A stretch of 64,000 nucleotides of DNA from Limosilactobacillus mucosae DSM 13345 (GCF_001436025.1 NZ_AZEQ01000005.1:46059-110058); one strand, 5' to 3'; counted from the first letter of the stretch, positions 36,957-46,103 are shown. Translations and numbers: made by a program. The notes: a model not told the origin generated them from the letters alone.

Positions 36957-37466
36957 TTAAGTCCAACTCAGCTTGACAGAGTTAGTTGTAACATCGCTAG
37001 CAGTAAGGTTAGATACGTTGACCAGTGCTTCATAGACCGTGATTGTAACCACGTTAGACGTCTTAGTGCCGACAGTTGCCTTAATCGTGGTCGTACCAGG
37101 TGCAACCGCTCTGATATTGCCAGACTGATCAACCGTAGCAACCGTTGGCGTTGTACTGCTCAACGTGTAGTTCCCGTCCGTTTCGTTAGCGGGCGTTACT
37201 GTTACGCTGACCTTAGCAGTACCGCCGACTTCAAGCGAAGTCTTATCAATCGCAATCGTGATAGATTGTACTGGAATTTGGCTAGTAGTTACCGTTACGA
37301 TGTTCGACTTGGCGCTTTCACGCAAGCCGTTATAACTGCTTACGGCAAAGCGATAGGTAGTTTTTGCTTGCAAGCCAGTAACCGTGTAGGTTTTCTGGTC
37401 GGTAACTTCCGCAATCTTGGTTAGTTCCCCGTCAGCGCCTAAACCTTGATAGATATAGTATTTCAA
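36957..37466 (-). CDS. FN3/Ig-like connector of the phage fibre
   Basis: A 169-residue protein made of three parts: the C-terminal half of an FN3 domain (YYIYQGLG, then YTVTGLQAKTTYRFAVSSYNG), a Big_2-type Ig domain (VQSITIAIDKTSLEVGG to TITVYEA), and the first strands of another FN3 domain (NVSNLTASDVTTNSVKLSWT) at its very end. TTG start with AAGGGAGGG upstream. It appears to bridge the baseplate protein and the next fibre gene. Confidence 0.75.
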   Translation of the reverse strand: MKYYIYQGLGADGELTKIAEVTDQKTYTVTGLQAKTTYRFAVSSYNGLRESAKSNIVTVTTSQIPVQSITIAIDKTSLEVGGTAKVSVTVTPANETDGNYTLSSTTPTVATVDQSGNIRAVAPGTTTIKATVGTKTSNVVTITVYEALVNVSNLTASDVTTNSVKLSWT

Positions 37467-37483
37467 CTTAACTCCCTCCCTTT

Positions 37484-38845
37484 TTAGTTACGCCATTCTA
37501 GCCGTTGCGTATGCTCATCAATATAGATAGCTCGCAGATCAGTGGGGCTCGTTGGTTTGCTGAAATAGCCTGAACCGCCTGCAAGGGCGCTCTTGCCTTT
37601 ATCTTCTCCAGTCAGTGCCAGTTGCGCGTTAACGTTACCCAGACTGACTTTAATCGTTTTATAGCCGTCGTGAACATACCAAGCACCAGCACTCGATTCA
37701 AAGTTCGGCGCGTCATCTAGGTAGAAATTACGCGGTAGTCGAACCTTAATCGTGTTGGCGTCTGGATACGTAGCCATGCACGGAACTAGCTTTGTGTTAG
37801 TTTGCCCAAAACCGCTCGGACCACTCCCAAGCCCGTTTGGTTCAGTGCCGATTGCGTATTCGTAATACATAACTTTTGGTTCTGGATAATCCGCTTGATT
37901 GTGTACGATTGTGATTTCGTACCCGTAGAGTAAATCTTCCAAGCTATCAGCCGTAACCATGCTTGCGTTACGCTCGGCAACCATGCCGTTAGACAGCGCA
38001 ATGACGTTAGTACCATCTGGGGTTTCGTCCTTGTGCTTAACGCGGATTTGCCAAACAGCGCCATGCCCGTCATCGTAGTTATCCCAACCTTTGGTGATTG
38101 CAAGGTCGTTCGCAGCTAACGCAGCATAACTCTGCATTGTCGGAACATCGCTGAATTGCCATGCTCGATCATGGAACTGGGCTTGTTTCAGCGTTTCTTG
38201 AATTTGTTGCGTCATAAGCAGCAGCGAGTTATACCGTGCGAACAAACCGTCCTTAGGGTCGTTCACTTCCGCCATTGCATCGCTTAATGATTGCTTATAC
38301 TTGGTCAACCAATCGTTAAATTCCTTGCTATACGTTTCGCCAGCATCATCAAGTTTGCCCTTAATCGTGTTACCTTCATCGGTTACTTGTTTAAGGATTT
38401 GCTCAAACTCTTCAATATAATCTCGGCCAGCATTCCCAACGTGTGCGAAAAACTGATCATCGATTACATCAAAATCCATGTCAACGGTTGATACCGTCTG
38501 ACCATCTCGGCCGATGAAACGAACAAAAAATTGTTGCCAGTGTCCAGGCACGTTAAATGTGCGCTCGTCAAAGTGCAACGTTACCCGTCCTAATGCGATT
38601 TGATCGTTGCGATCGTTAGCTTCAACGGGATAGATATGCTTGTGCGCATATCCTTGACTGTCAACACCGCCGTACTCGTATTTCCAACCCCGCATATCAA
38701 CGGGAAGACTATTGCTAGTGATATACACTGGCAAATAATCGTCCGTATCACCTACACGGCCTTTGAAATAACCGCTAATATCAAGAATTTGGTCTTGATA
38801 GCGTGTTAGATCAAGCGTTAGCCGTGCCTTTTCTCGTAATGCCAT
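37484..38845 (-). CDS. Baseplate upper protein (BppU type)
   Basis: A 453-residue protein. The N-terminal 140 residues (LTLDLTRYQDQI, LPVYITSNSLPVDMRGW, FFVRFIGRDGQTVSTVDMDFDV) match the BppU domain that docks on the phage baseplate; a helical stalk follows (to about residue 230), then a beta head with IGTEPNGLGSGPSGFG. The last 20 residues (SPTDLRAIYIDEHTQRLEW) are strands A-B of an FN3 domain that is completed by the next gene. Confidence 0.85.
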   Translation of the reverse strand: MALREKARLTLDLTRYQDQILDISGYFKGRVGDTDDYLPVYITSNSLPVDMRGWKYEYGGVDSQGYAHKHIYPVEANDRNDQIALGRVTLHFDERTFNVPGHWQQFFVRFIGRDGQTVSTVDMDFDVIDDQFFAHVGNAGRDYIEEFEQILKQVTDEGNTIKGKLDDAGETYSKEFNDWLTKYKQSLSDAMAEVNDPKDGLFARYNSLLLMTQQIQETLKQAQFHDRAWQFSDVPTMQSYAALAANDLAITKGWDNYDDGHGAVWQIRVKHKDETPDGTNVIALSNGMVAERNASMVTADSLEDLLYGYEITIVHNQADYPEPKVMYYEYAIGTEPNGLGSGPSGFGQTNTKLVPCMATYPDANTIKVRLPRNFYLDDAPNFESSAGAWYVHDGYKTIKVSLGNVNAQLALTGEDKGKSALAGGSGYFSKPTSPTDLRAIYIDEHTQRLEWRN

Positions 38846-38859
38846 TCATTCACCTTCTT

Positions 38860-39036
38860 TCATCGCTCGTTTAAAGTGTCTTCATCAAGCCCGTACGAAT
38901 CCAGAAAACCGTCTACTTTGTCCTGCTTTGTAGCTAACAGTTCAAAGCCTTTTGCGATAGCTTCCCGAACATCTTTTCCGTACTGGGCTTTACGTATCGT
39001 TTCCGCAATGCTTTTCATATCATCGGTAGTTGCCAT
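38860..39036 (-). CDS. Small phage tail protein, 58 residues
   Basis: MATTDDMKSIAETIRKAQYGKDVREAIA at its start follows the pattern of small helical proteins found between Tal and BppU in Lactobacillales phages. Its ATG overlaps the tal stop in a TAATG junction. It is short enough to be missed by automatic calling. The role is unknown. Confidence 0.75.
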   Translation of the reverse strand: MATTDDMKSIAETIRKAQYGKDVREAIAKGFELLATKQDKVDGFLDSYGLDEDTLNER

Positions 39037-41327
39037 TAGTTAGCTCCCTTCAACTTATCAACTTCGGCTTTCAGTACGTTAAAGTCCGCTTGCGATACAT
39101 AGCCCGCCGGTATCTTATCGTTAATGATCGTTTGCAGTTGTTGCATATCAAACTTCAATTGCGTTACGTCTTGGCTACTTGCCCCACTCTGGACAATCGT
39201 AGTCGTGCTTGACGTGTCCGCCTGACCGCTCGCTTGAATCTCAGCAACACGGCTAACGATAACCTTAACCCTTTCTAGGTCTTGCGCTTGACGGCTCGTT
39301 TCCAACTGATAGTCGGTCAGTCCTAACGACTTATCGCCGATAGTCAGCGTTGACTTGTGCGGTTGCAATAGATCAACTTCTTTTTGCACCACTCGCAGAA
39401 GTTGCGATTGCGCTACATAAGGATTGATGAACATATACCGGTCGGCAACTTTGAAATGGTCAAAGTTAGGCAAGTTCAACTCAACCGCGCTAACTTCCCA
39501 GCTTTCGGGCACTCGTTGCGCGCTAATCCACGCTTTCGCTTGGTTCATCAAGTCGTTAGCGTCGGTTACTTCGTTGAACTCAATTGTACCGTTGATAATG
39601 CCAAACTCTTTTTGCAAGTCTGGTATATCGATATAATCACGCCCTTCATTAACGCTAGTAATCGTTAGCTTCGGTCTAGCAGCGTTTGAGTTGCTGACCT
39701 CTTCTTTCTTACTTTCGTCCTCAGACTGTGAGCCATCACCGCCGTTTTTGATCAGCGCTTGTGGGTCTAACCACGTGCCATCGTTCGTGAACGACTTTTT
39801 GACCGCCTCATAGAAATCGGCTTTGGTAACGCCAACATGCAAGTGGTCAGTGTTTCTCCAACCGATAACATCGCCAGTTTTGACCTTATCACCGATATTG
39901 ACGCGAATCTGACCAGCACTGCTGAATGCCTCTTGATAGACGATGTTAAAACCGTCCGTACTGTGCGTTACAACGTAATTGCCAAGCCCGCCCATGTAGC
40001 CCTTGAAAACAACCGTGCCACCGTGGATTGCGTGGACCTCACTTCCTGGGTGATCAACCGAACCAAAGTCCAAACCGTCATGGAATGAATTTGTTCGATA
40101 ACCGCCATCATAGCCGAACCGTTGTACTTGGCTAAAACTGCCTTCGCCAACGTTAGGGAATGGCCAGCCCCAACCATTTGTGAGCGTTTCGGTCGTGGTA
40201 TCACTAACTGGGCCATTAACCCGCCGTGTACCAGTTGGGCCCCAACCACCGGCACGCGAAATATCAGCAAGCCAGTTCGAATCGTTGAACAACGCTAAAA
40301 GTTGGTGAAAGCCTTTATGAATGTCTTCATAGCCTTGCACCTTCCAGGTATCGAAAGTTGGCTGAATATACTGTAATAGCCCTGTTGACGGGTGCCCTGC
40401 CCGTGCGTTGCTGTCCCAGTTGTTCGTTACCGTTTCGCTACCCCCAGATTCCTGATTGATACGCCTTAGAACAGCGTTCAACCCGTTCTGGTCAAGATTA
40501 ACGTTCATCATCTTAGCAGCATGCTTGATAGCTTCCGTCCAATCGCCATTAATAGCAGTTGTAGCCCCACCGCCAGTTGTTACGGTTGAGTTTTCACCGC
40601 TAACATCAACGGTTTGCGAATCCAACTGCTTACCAAGTGGGATTACACGGGTAATAACCTTTGTAGGGTCAATCGTAAGGCTAGCCGATTGCATGTTAAC
40701 TGCTAACTGGATAGGCGTATCGTTCTTATGATCGTTGCCAATATCGGTTACATAGTCAAGGATATTCGGGCCGTCCGGCTTGTACTCTGTTACCAGATAA
40801 CCGCCCAGCTCGTTAATCAGCTTGTCTTTGATTGCGTCCCGCGTTTTTGGATAGTCGATTTGCCGATAAGCATCATCTTTATTGTTGGTAACGTTGCAGT
40901 TACGCAACTTGAACTGCTTATACTGGGGTACTTGGCTGTTATGGACATCAATCAGCGATTGCAGGAACTCTTTTGGCGTTAGGCCAACCGCTTCATAGAA
41001 CCGCTGAATGCTATCTAGCAAATACGCTTCGATGTCCTCGAACGTGTAAGTTCTGATAAAACGCCCGCTTGACTGCATTTCTTTCTTCGGCTTGATTGCA
41101 CGTCCACGAAACAGCAGTTTATCGTCATCGTAGACTTCAACATGTGTGTGCATTGGCCTAACGTTGTCAAACAGCAAGTTATCACGATTTACAGTTAACT
41201 CCAGATCGTCAATATCAGTTTCTTTGATTGTCAACTTGCCTTCGCTGACCGTGCGATTAACTCGTTGATCAAGCACGATAAAGCCGTTTTTGTCGGTTGG
41301 TTCGTTGTAGCCGATAATGCGATACAT
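39036..41327 (-). CDS. tal: Tail-associated lysin (Tal) with SLT and M23 domains
   Basis: A 763-residue tail-tip protein. The N-terminal and C-terminal parts make the baseplate hub fold. Two wall-degrading domains are inserted between: a soluble lytic transglycosylase-like domain (RRINQESGGSE to LLQYIQPTFDTW, about residues 285-350) and an M23 endopeptidase (HDGLDFGS with the zinc His/Asp, and HLHVG, about residues 410-510). Together they would cut glycan strands and peptide bridges during DNA injection. One-base overlap with dit. Confidence 0.93.
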   Translation of the reverse strand: MYRIIGYNEPTDKNGFIVLDQRVNRTVSEGKLTIKETDIDDLELTVNRDNLLFDNVRPMHTHVEVYDDDKLLFRGRAIKPKKEMQSSGRFIRTYTFEDIEAYLLDSIQRFYEAVGLTPKEFLQSLIDVHNSQVPQYKQFKLRNCNVTNNKDDAYRQIDYPKTRDAIKDKLINELGGYLVTEYKPDGPNILDYVTDIGNDHKNDTPIQLAVNMQSASLTIDPTKVITRVIPLGKQLDSQTVDVSGENSTVTTGGGATTAINGDWTEAIKHAAKMMNVNLDQNGLNAVLRRINQESGGSETVTNNWDSNARAGHPSTGLLQYIQPTFDTWKVQGYEDIHKGFHQLLALFNDSNWLADISRAGGWGPTGTRRVNGPVSDTTTETLTNGWGWPFPNVGEGSFSQVQRFGYDGGYRTNSFHDGLDFGSVDHPGSEVHAIHGGTVVFKGYMGGLGNYVVTHSTDGFNIVYQEAFSSAGQIRVNIGDKVKTGDVIGWRNTDHLHVGVTKADFYEAVKKSFTNDGTWLDPQALIKNGGDGSQSEDESKKEEVSNSNAARPKLTITSVNEGRDYIDIPDLQKEFGIINGTIEFNEVTDANDLMNQAKAWISAQRVPESWEVSAVELNLPNFDHFKVADRYMFINPYVAQSQLLRVVQKEVDLLQPHKSTLTIGDKSLGLTDYQLETSRQAQDLERVKVIVSRVAEIQASGQADTSSTTTIVQSGASSQDVTQLKFDMQQLQTIINDKIPAGYVSQADFNVLKAEVDKLKGAN

Positions 41328-42088
41328 TAAACCATCTCCTCACGTTTAAAAACAAACTCAATCGTGCCGTTGCCAGACAAGTTGATCTTGTTGTCGCCAA
41401 TATCAAGAACCACTTGCGTTTGTTTGTAGTTTCCTTCGTTTAACGATACTTCGCCGAAACTCCCTTTTGCCTTGACGTTACCAGTTACCACAAATGACGA
41501 TAAAACCGGCCGTGAGCCAATGTTAAAAACATTGACGTCCTGACTGCCGTTGACGCTGAACTTGACTTGTTGCCATATCCAGTGCGGAAAGAAAACATCG
41601 TCCCAATAATCAGCACCTTCATTATGGTTCGTGTAAGCATAAGGATATGCAGTGAACACGATTGACGCTTCAAGCGTTTCATCATCGCTGCTATCGTCAA
41701 CTTCAACACTCTTGCACTTGGCCCACCAGTAATAAACTGGCTCGTGAGTATCAACCAACTTGCCCCAGTTGTGGGGCATTAGTTGTCGTTTCAGCTCTTG
41801 TTCAAAGCCTTTGCGGTTGTGATACTCTTCGCCAACATATAACAGCTTGTAGGTGATTTCTCGATTGTTGAAAAAACGCTCGTTATCAATCATCGAGAAA
41901 TCATAGCTACCTTGACGATATGGCACGCTTTCAGTGATTTCTTGTTCTTCCGGCGTTGGTGCCGTTCGCTCGGTTAACCACCAACCAGATTTAATGCTAT
42001 CGAAATCGGCGAAAGCGAAACCTTCAACGTTTGGCAACGTGTCAACGTCAACTTCGGTTGGCGGTAAATCTCTGAATATGAATGCCAT
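41327..42088 (-). CDS. dit: Distal tail protein (Dit)
   Basis: A protein of about 253 residues, of the siphovirus tail family that forms the hexameric ring at the tail end. FADFDSIKSGWWLTERTAPTPEEQEI and YRQGSYDFSMIDNERFFNNR are typical. The ATG at 42088 overlaps the stop of the tape measure gene, so translation is coupled. Its stop overlaps the tal start. Confidence 0.88.
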   Translation of the reverse strand: MAFIFRDLPPTEVDVDTLPNVEGFAFADFDSIKSGWWLTERTAPTPEEQEITESVPYRQGSYDFSMIDNERFFNNREITYKLLYVGEEYHNRKGFEQELKRQLMPHNWGKLVDTHEPVYYWWAKCKSVEVDDSSDDETLEASIVFTAYPYAYTNHNEGADYWDDVFFPHWIWQQVKFSVNGSQDVNVFNIGSRPVLSSFVVTGNVKAKGSFGEVSLNEGNYKQTQVVLDIGDNKINLSGNGTIEFVFKREEMV

Positions 42089-44301
42089 TAACTCCACCTA
42101 TCCTTTAATGCTGTTCGTTGCCCCAGTCGTTGATCGTAACTGCCAGCCGTCGCGCCGACAAGTGCTCCAGAATCAAGAATCATCGTTGTATCTTTTCCTG
42201 CAATTTGGCGCAAAAGCGCGTTGTTTTGCATTTGCAAAGTGCTGTCTTGCATAGTCAGCGAACCGGCGAATCGCGATTGTACATCGCTCGCCATGCCGTT
42301 CAGACGGTTAGCGAAACCAGATACATCAGGTTGCATTGCATCAGTGATTTGCTTGTTCATAGCCAGAACAGACTTTTGAACATCGCTAAAGCCATCAACT
42401 AACCCGTTGCCCAGACCGTTCATGATTGCATGACCAGCTGGAATCAGCAAACGCCGGTCAACGCTGATAGGTCCTTTATGCTTCGGGAACCATTTTGTGA
42501 TTCCACTGACAAACGACTTGACACTTTCCCAAGCTTTCTTAAGGCCGCCAAGCAGACTGTTCATGATAGCTTCACCTTCAGCGCTAAGGCTGAAATGCAT
42601 TACGCCTTTGATAAAACCAACGCCGGCGTTAAAGATACCCTTAATCGATCCCCAACCGGCTTTGGCAACTCCAGAAAGGGCTGTCCAGATACCGCTGAAT
42701 ATTTCTTTGATGCCATTCCATGCTTGCGTCCAATCGCCTGTGATAATGCCGATAAAGACATCAAACACGCCTTTAAGCACTTGCCAACCGCCTTGGAATA
42801 CAGCGACAACGCCGTCCCAGATTGACTGTGCGATTTGAATCAAACCAGAAAGCGAACCGGCAAAACCAGATACGATTGCGCCGATCAGATACATGATCGC
42901 TGACAGTGCAGCTTGGATAACTCCGATAGCAGCTTGAATCAATGGCATAAGCGTTGTGATTATTGTCATGACTCCAGTAATCAAGCCGGCAATTGCATAT
43001 ACAACCGCGACGATTGCCCCAACAAGCACTACGCCAACAGCTTCGGCAATCATCTGGATAATCGGCATAAATGCTTGGAATGCTTGCCACAAAGCACTGA
43101 ATGTAGGCTGAAGCATTTGCCAAGCAGTTTGGACCGCTTGCACTAAACCGTTCCAAGCGTCAACAATCATATCAATCGCCGGTTTGATAATCGGATAGAA
43201 AGCGTTCCACGCAGCAGTTGCGACATCACAGAACGACTTCCACGCCTTTTTGCCCGCCTCTGTCTGAGTGAAAAAGTAAGCAAGCGCAGCAATTAATGCA
43301 GTGATACCCGCAATGATCAAAATAACCGGATTGAGTGAAAACACCGCATTAAATGCCATTTCAGCAAGTGAAGCGAGTTTCAACGCTATACCAACCGCCG
43401 TTACAATACCAATGAAAGTCATTAAAGCAATTCCTAGACCAGTAATGATTTGGATTGCTGGCCCGCCATTGTCAATCGCGTTGACAATTCCAGAAATTGC
43501 TTTAGTTCCAACCGCACTCAATTGCATATATGCTGGCAACAATTGATTGGCAATCGTTTCTTTAAGACCGTCCAAGGCTTGCCCCATAGTTTTATAGTGC
43601 GTAGCCATTTTTGAGAAAGATTTATTTGTACCAACTTTTTCAATTGCTTTGAAAAAATCTTCCGTTTTGATTTTGCCATCATTAACAGCAGAAACCATTT
43701 CAGACGTAGACATGCCCATAGCTTTTGCAACAGCTGAAATGCCGGCCGGTGTTTGCTCAAGCATAAGTCTGAAATCTTGCCACTGTACTGTTGGTTTAGC
43801 AGCCATTTGTGTTGCTTGTTGCGACAATGTTTTCATCGCTTGTTTTGGATTATCAGAAGCAGCAGCAAGGCCACCGAAGCCTTTAACAAGTTTCGTTGTG
43901 TTCTTGATACCAACCGCAGCTAACTGACTGTACGTTGAAGCCATTTCAGACGATGAATAAATCGTTTGTGCAGCATATTTGGTAAGCTCTGACCTAACCT
44001 TGCTGATTTGGCTTTTCGACTTTCCGATATATGACATGTTACTGTCAAATGTTTGCCATGCAGCACTTGATTCTTCAAGACCAGAAAAGATTTCACCAAC
44101 GCTATTTTTGATCATTCCAAGTGCTCCAGTTACAACCGCAGCACTCGCACCGAAAACAGCACCATTTGCAGCAAACTTGCTTGCAGACTGATTACTTTCG
44201 CCAACAACTTTGCTAAGGCTATCAACGGCCTTTTCCATCGTTTTGGTGAAATTTTGATCGACGGCGGAAAGAATCGCCTCGATACTCATTTCTTGTGCCA
44301 T
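42088..44301 (-). CDS. Tail tape measure protein
   Basis: A protein of about 737 residues that sets tail length. The N-terminal TMP core is visible (QTFDSNMSYIGKSKSQISKV, SSSEMASTYSQLAAVGI), followed by long hydrophobic helical segments (about residues 270-560) that probably insert into the host membrane during DNA entry, and a helical end. The start at 44301 comes directly after the preceding stop. With this length a tail of roughly 110 nm is expected from the general 1.5 Angstrom-per-residue rule. Confidence 0.93.
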   Translation of the reverse strand: MAQEMSIEAILSAVDQNFTKTMEKAVDSLSKVVGESNQSASKFAANGAVFGASAAVVTGALGMIKNSVGEIFSGLEESSAAWQTFDSNMSYIGKSKSQISKVRSELTKYAAQTIYSSSEMASTYSQLAAVGIKNTTKLVKGFGGLAAASDNPKQAMKTLSQQATQMAAKPTVQWQDFRLMLEQTPAGISAVAKAMGMSTSEMVSAVNDGKIKTEDFFKAIEKVGTNKSFSKMATHYKTMGQALDGLKETIANQLLPAYMQLSAVGTKAISGIVNAIDNGGPAIQIITGLGIALMTFIGIVTAVGIALKLASLAEMAFNAVFSLNPVILIIAGITALIAALAYFFTQTEAGKKAWKSFCDVATAAWNAFYPIIKPAIDMIVDAWNGLVQAVQTAWQMLQPTFSALWQAFQAFMPIIQMIAEAVGVVLVGAIVAVVYAIAGLITGVMTIITTLMPLIQAAIGVIQAALSAIMYLIGAIVSGFAGSLSGLIQIAQSIWDGVVAVFQGGWQVLKGVFDVFIGIITGDWTQAWNGIKEIFSGIWTALSGVAKAGWGSIKGIFNAGVGFIKGVMHFSLSAEGEAIMNSLLGGLKKAWESVKSFVSGITKWFPKHKGPISVDRRLLIPAGHAIMNGLGNGLVDGFSDVQKSVLAMNKQITDAMQPDVSGFANRLNGMASDVQSRFAGSLTMQDSTLQMQNNALLRQIAGKDTTMILDSGALVGATAGSYDQRLGQRTALKDRWS

Positions 44302-44302
44302 T

Positions 44303-44695
44303 CTAACCGCCACCTTTCCATGCTTGCATATCAATCAGCCCGCGCTTTTTAAGCTCTCTGAATTCCTTATAGCGCTTTTGAAACAGTTTCGTAGTATTTT
44401 CCTTATCATTGCCGTTAGAACGTCCATACTGGGCGTTAATCGCTGATAATGACTTGGTTATGCCAACATCTTTGAGAAATTTCTGGACAGACGCATACTT
44501 CCACTTTGGATTTTTGCCACCAGTGGTTGCTTGAACAGCGTAGTTATACCACGCTTGATATGCCTGATCCTCACGCTTGCGAATTGATCGCAGTTCGTAC
44601 GCTTCAAGCCTTAGTTGATATTCAGCTAACGTGATACGCTCTGCCTGTTTTACATCGTTAAAGCCTAGATATGCCAGGCAGTTGACCAAGATCAT
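44303..44695 (-). CDS. Tail assembly chaperone, frameshift extension (gpGT part)
   Basis: A 130-residue frame rich in helices (ERITLAEYQLRLEAYELRSIRKREDQ), typical of the T region of gpG/gpGT tail chaperones. It is probably translated mainly as an extension of the upstream gene: a -1 shift at 44749-44755 leads through an open frame of 18 codons straight into the ATG of this frame. No clear ribosome site precedes its own ATG. Confidence 0.82.
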   Translation of the reverse strand: MILVNCLAYLGFNDVKQAERITLAEYQLRLEAYELRSIRKREDQAYQAWYNYAVQATTGGKNPKWKYASVQKFLKDVGITKSLSAINAQYGRSNGNDKENTTKLFQKRYKEFRELKKRGLIDMQAWKGGG

Positions 44696-44736
44696 GCGAT
44701 ATGTTTCTTCGCTTGTCTGGTCGTTCTCTTGACTAT

Positions 44737-45084
44737 CTAGGCTTTCAGATTTTTTGTCGCAGTGCGCGCAGCATTGCTTGACTTAAGCTCTTTCTGAACA
44801 TCATCAAACAGCTTATCAATGTCGGTGTTAGTGTCATCAAGGAAAGCGTCAATGTCGTTCAAAGACGGGCGCTTTTGGTTGTCCCACGCAGCACAATAAA
44901 GCAAGTCAGCCAGAACAGCGACATCATAGCTTTGCAGTGCTGGGATAACCTTAGTTAGCGCCATACCGAAATTTTGCTTAATACCTTGAACTGTCAGCGT
45001 CAAACCGACTTTTTGATCAAGTTCGCGAATGAAATGGACGCCAAAGTTAAGATTGACGTCCTTTCCGTTAACTTTGATTTGCAT
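44737..45084 (-). CDS. Tail assembly chaperone (gpG part)
   Basis: A 115-residue protein (MQIKVNGKDVNLNFG to RTATKNLKA) of the phage tail chaperone class that coats the tape measure protein during tail assembly. It follows the major tail protein gene and ends just after an A AAA AAT slippery site, so it is the unshifted product. Confidence 0.85.
   Translation of the reverse strand: MQIKVNGKDVNLNFGVHFIRELDQKVGLTLTVQGIKQNFGMALTKVIPALQSYDVAVLADLLYCAAWDNQKRPSLNDIDAFLDDTNTDIDKLFDDVQKELKSSNAARTATKNLKA
44749..44755 (-). promoter_or_regulatory. Programmed -1 frameshift site
   Basis: On the minus strand the zero-frame codons ACA AAA AAT CTG contain the slippery heptamer A AAA AAT. Sliding back one base gives TCT GAA AGC CTA and an open frame continuing into the 44303-44695 gene, while the zero frame stops four codons on. 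Confidence 0.82.
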
Positions 45085-45095
45085 TAAAAGCCCTC

Positions 45096-45680
45096 CTAGT
45101 TGTCGCTAACGCCTTGACCAGCGTCAGTTTCTTTGTTCCAAGCCTTACCAGCGCCATCAGTACCATCGTTCTTTGGTGAACCTTCGATTGCACCAACACC
45201 ACGGAAAATGTAAGCCAATTCGGCTTCTTGTTCTTCGCTCAGCGTTACCCAACCACGAACCGGGCCATAGTCAACCGTGATAGTAGTTTCACGGCTCGAA
45301 ACATCGTCCGGATCGTTGTCGTTGCTGTCTTCGGTTACCTTACCGCGCAGATACAGTGCATAATATTGCCCTTCGGAATTTTTACGTTGTCGGTTAACAG
45401 CCCAAAATTCCATTTCTTCGTTGTCGAAAATGGAATCAAGCAACTGGTCTGCGATTTTGGACCAGTTGTTCACAAATTCAAACTTGAAATCAGTTTCCAA
45501 GCTCGACGTGGTAGTTACAGACCCCGACTTGGTTTTCTTGGTGTCGGAATCTCGTTGTGGGTCAATGGTTAAGCTTGTCTGATACGGGATAAGTTGACCA
45601 GCCACCTTAGCAGCCTCCGCCAGCTTACGGGCATAGACAACCATATTAACACCCTGGATTTGTTCTAAATCGTTTGCCAT
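45096..45680 (-). CDS. Major tail protein
   Basis: A 194-residue tail tube protein of the TP901-1 family (VYARKLAEAAKVAGQLIPYQTSLTI at the start, FVNNWSKIADQLLDSI in the middle). The acidic, Gly/Asp-rich C-terminus (SPKNDGTDGAGKAWN) is typical. It lies between the tail completion and chaperone genes. Confidence 0.9.
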   Translation of the reverse strand: MANDLEQIQGVNMVVYARKLAEAAKVAGQLIPYQTSLTIDPQRDSDTKKTKSGSVTTTSSLETDFKFEFVNNWSKIADQLLDSIFDNEEMEFWAVNRQRKNSEGQYYALYLRGKVTEDSNDNDPDDVSSRETTITVDYGPVRGWVTLSEEQEAELAYIFRGVGAIEGSPKNDGTDGAGKAWNKETDAGQGVSDN

Positions 45681-45694
45681 TCTCTCACTCCTAA

Positions 45695-46087
45695 CTAACT
45701 TAGCTGAAACACAAGCGACACCATGCCGTGCATTAACACAGTATCTTTGACGCTTGTATCAGTAATGATTTGATTGCTACTCAGCGACGGCCTACCAACG
45801 AACCGGAAATTTTCGGAAAGTAAAACGCCTCGTCCGATAGCAGACAAGGCGTTCATCATTTTTGCAACGTTGTAGCGATTCTCTCCAATGTCCCACACAT
45901 TAAGCGTGATGTCGATTCTAGCTCCATAGGCGTCCTTATATGGACTAATGGTGGAATTTACATCACCAACGTTAATGAACGGATATGGGGCGTTCTCGCT
46001 CTCTAACGGCAAATGATCGTATACGGTATAACCTAGCCCTTGCGCTCTCGAAAATACCGCATCGAATAGTTCCTGCTCAGGTATCAT
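45695..46087 (-). CDS. Tail completion/terminator protein (DUF3168)
   Basis: A 130-residue protein of the DUF3168 type (SENAPYPFINVGD, ARIDITLNVWD, ENFRFVGRPSLSSNQI), which caps the tail tube at the head side. AAAGGAG lies before the ATG, 16 nt after the stop of the gp10-like gene's second exon. Confidence 0.87.
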   Translation of the reverse strand: MIPEQELFDAVFSRAQGLGYTVYDHLPLESENAPYPFINVGDVNSTISPYKDAYGARIDITLNVWDIGENRYNVAKMMNALSAIGRGVLLSENFRFVGRPSLSSNQIITDTSVKDTVLMHGMVSLVFQLS

Positions 46088-46103
46088 GGCCGTTGCTCCT
46101 TTC

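Noticed and set aside
36957..36959. Simple sequencing error creating the stop between fibre genes
   Set aside because: The neighbouring boundary is cut at the same place of the fold in another frame, with a ribosome site, so a single error would not explain both. It cannot be excluded for this one codon.
36765..37424. 219-codon open frame on the plus strand
   Set aside because: It lies opposite two fibre genes with clear domains and ribosome sites; the plus frame has no recognisable protein pattern.
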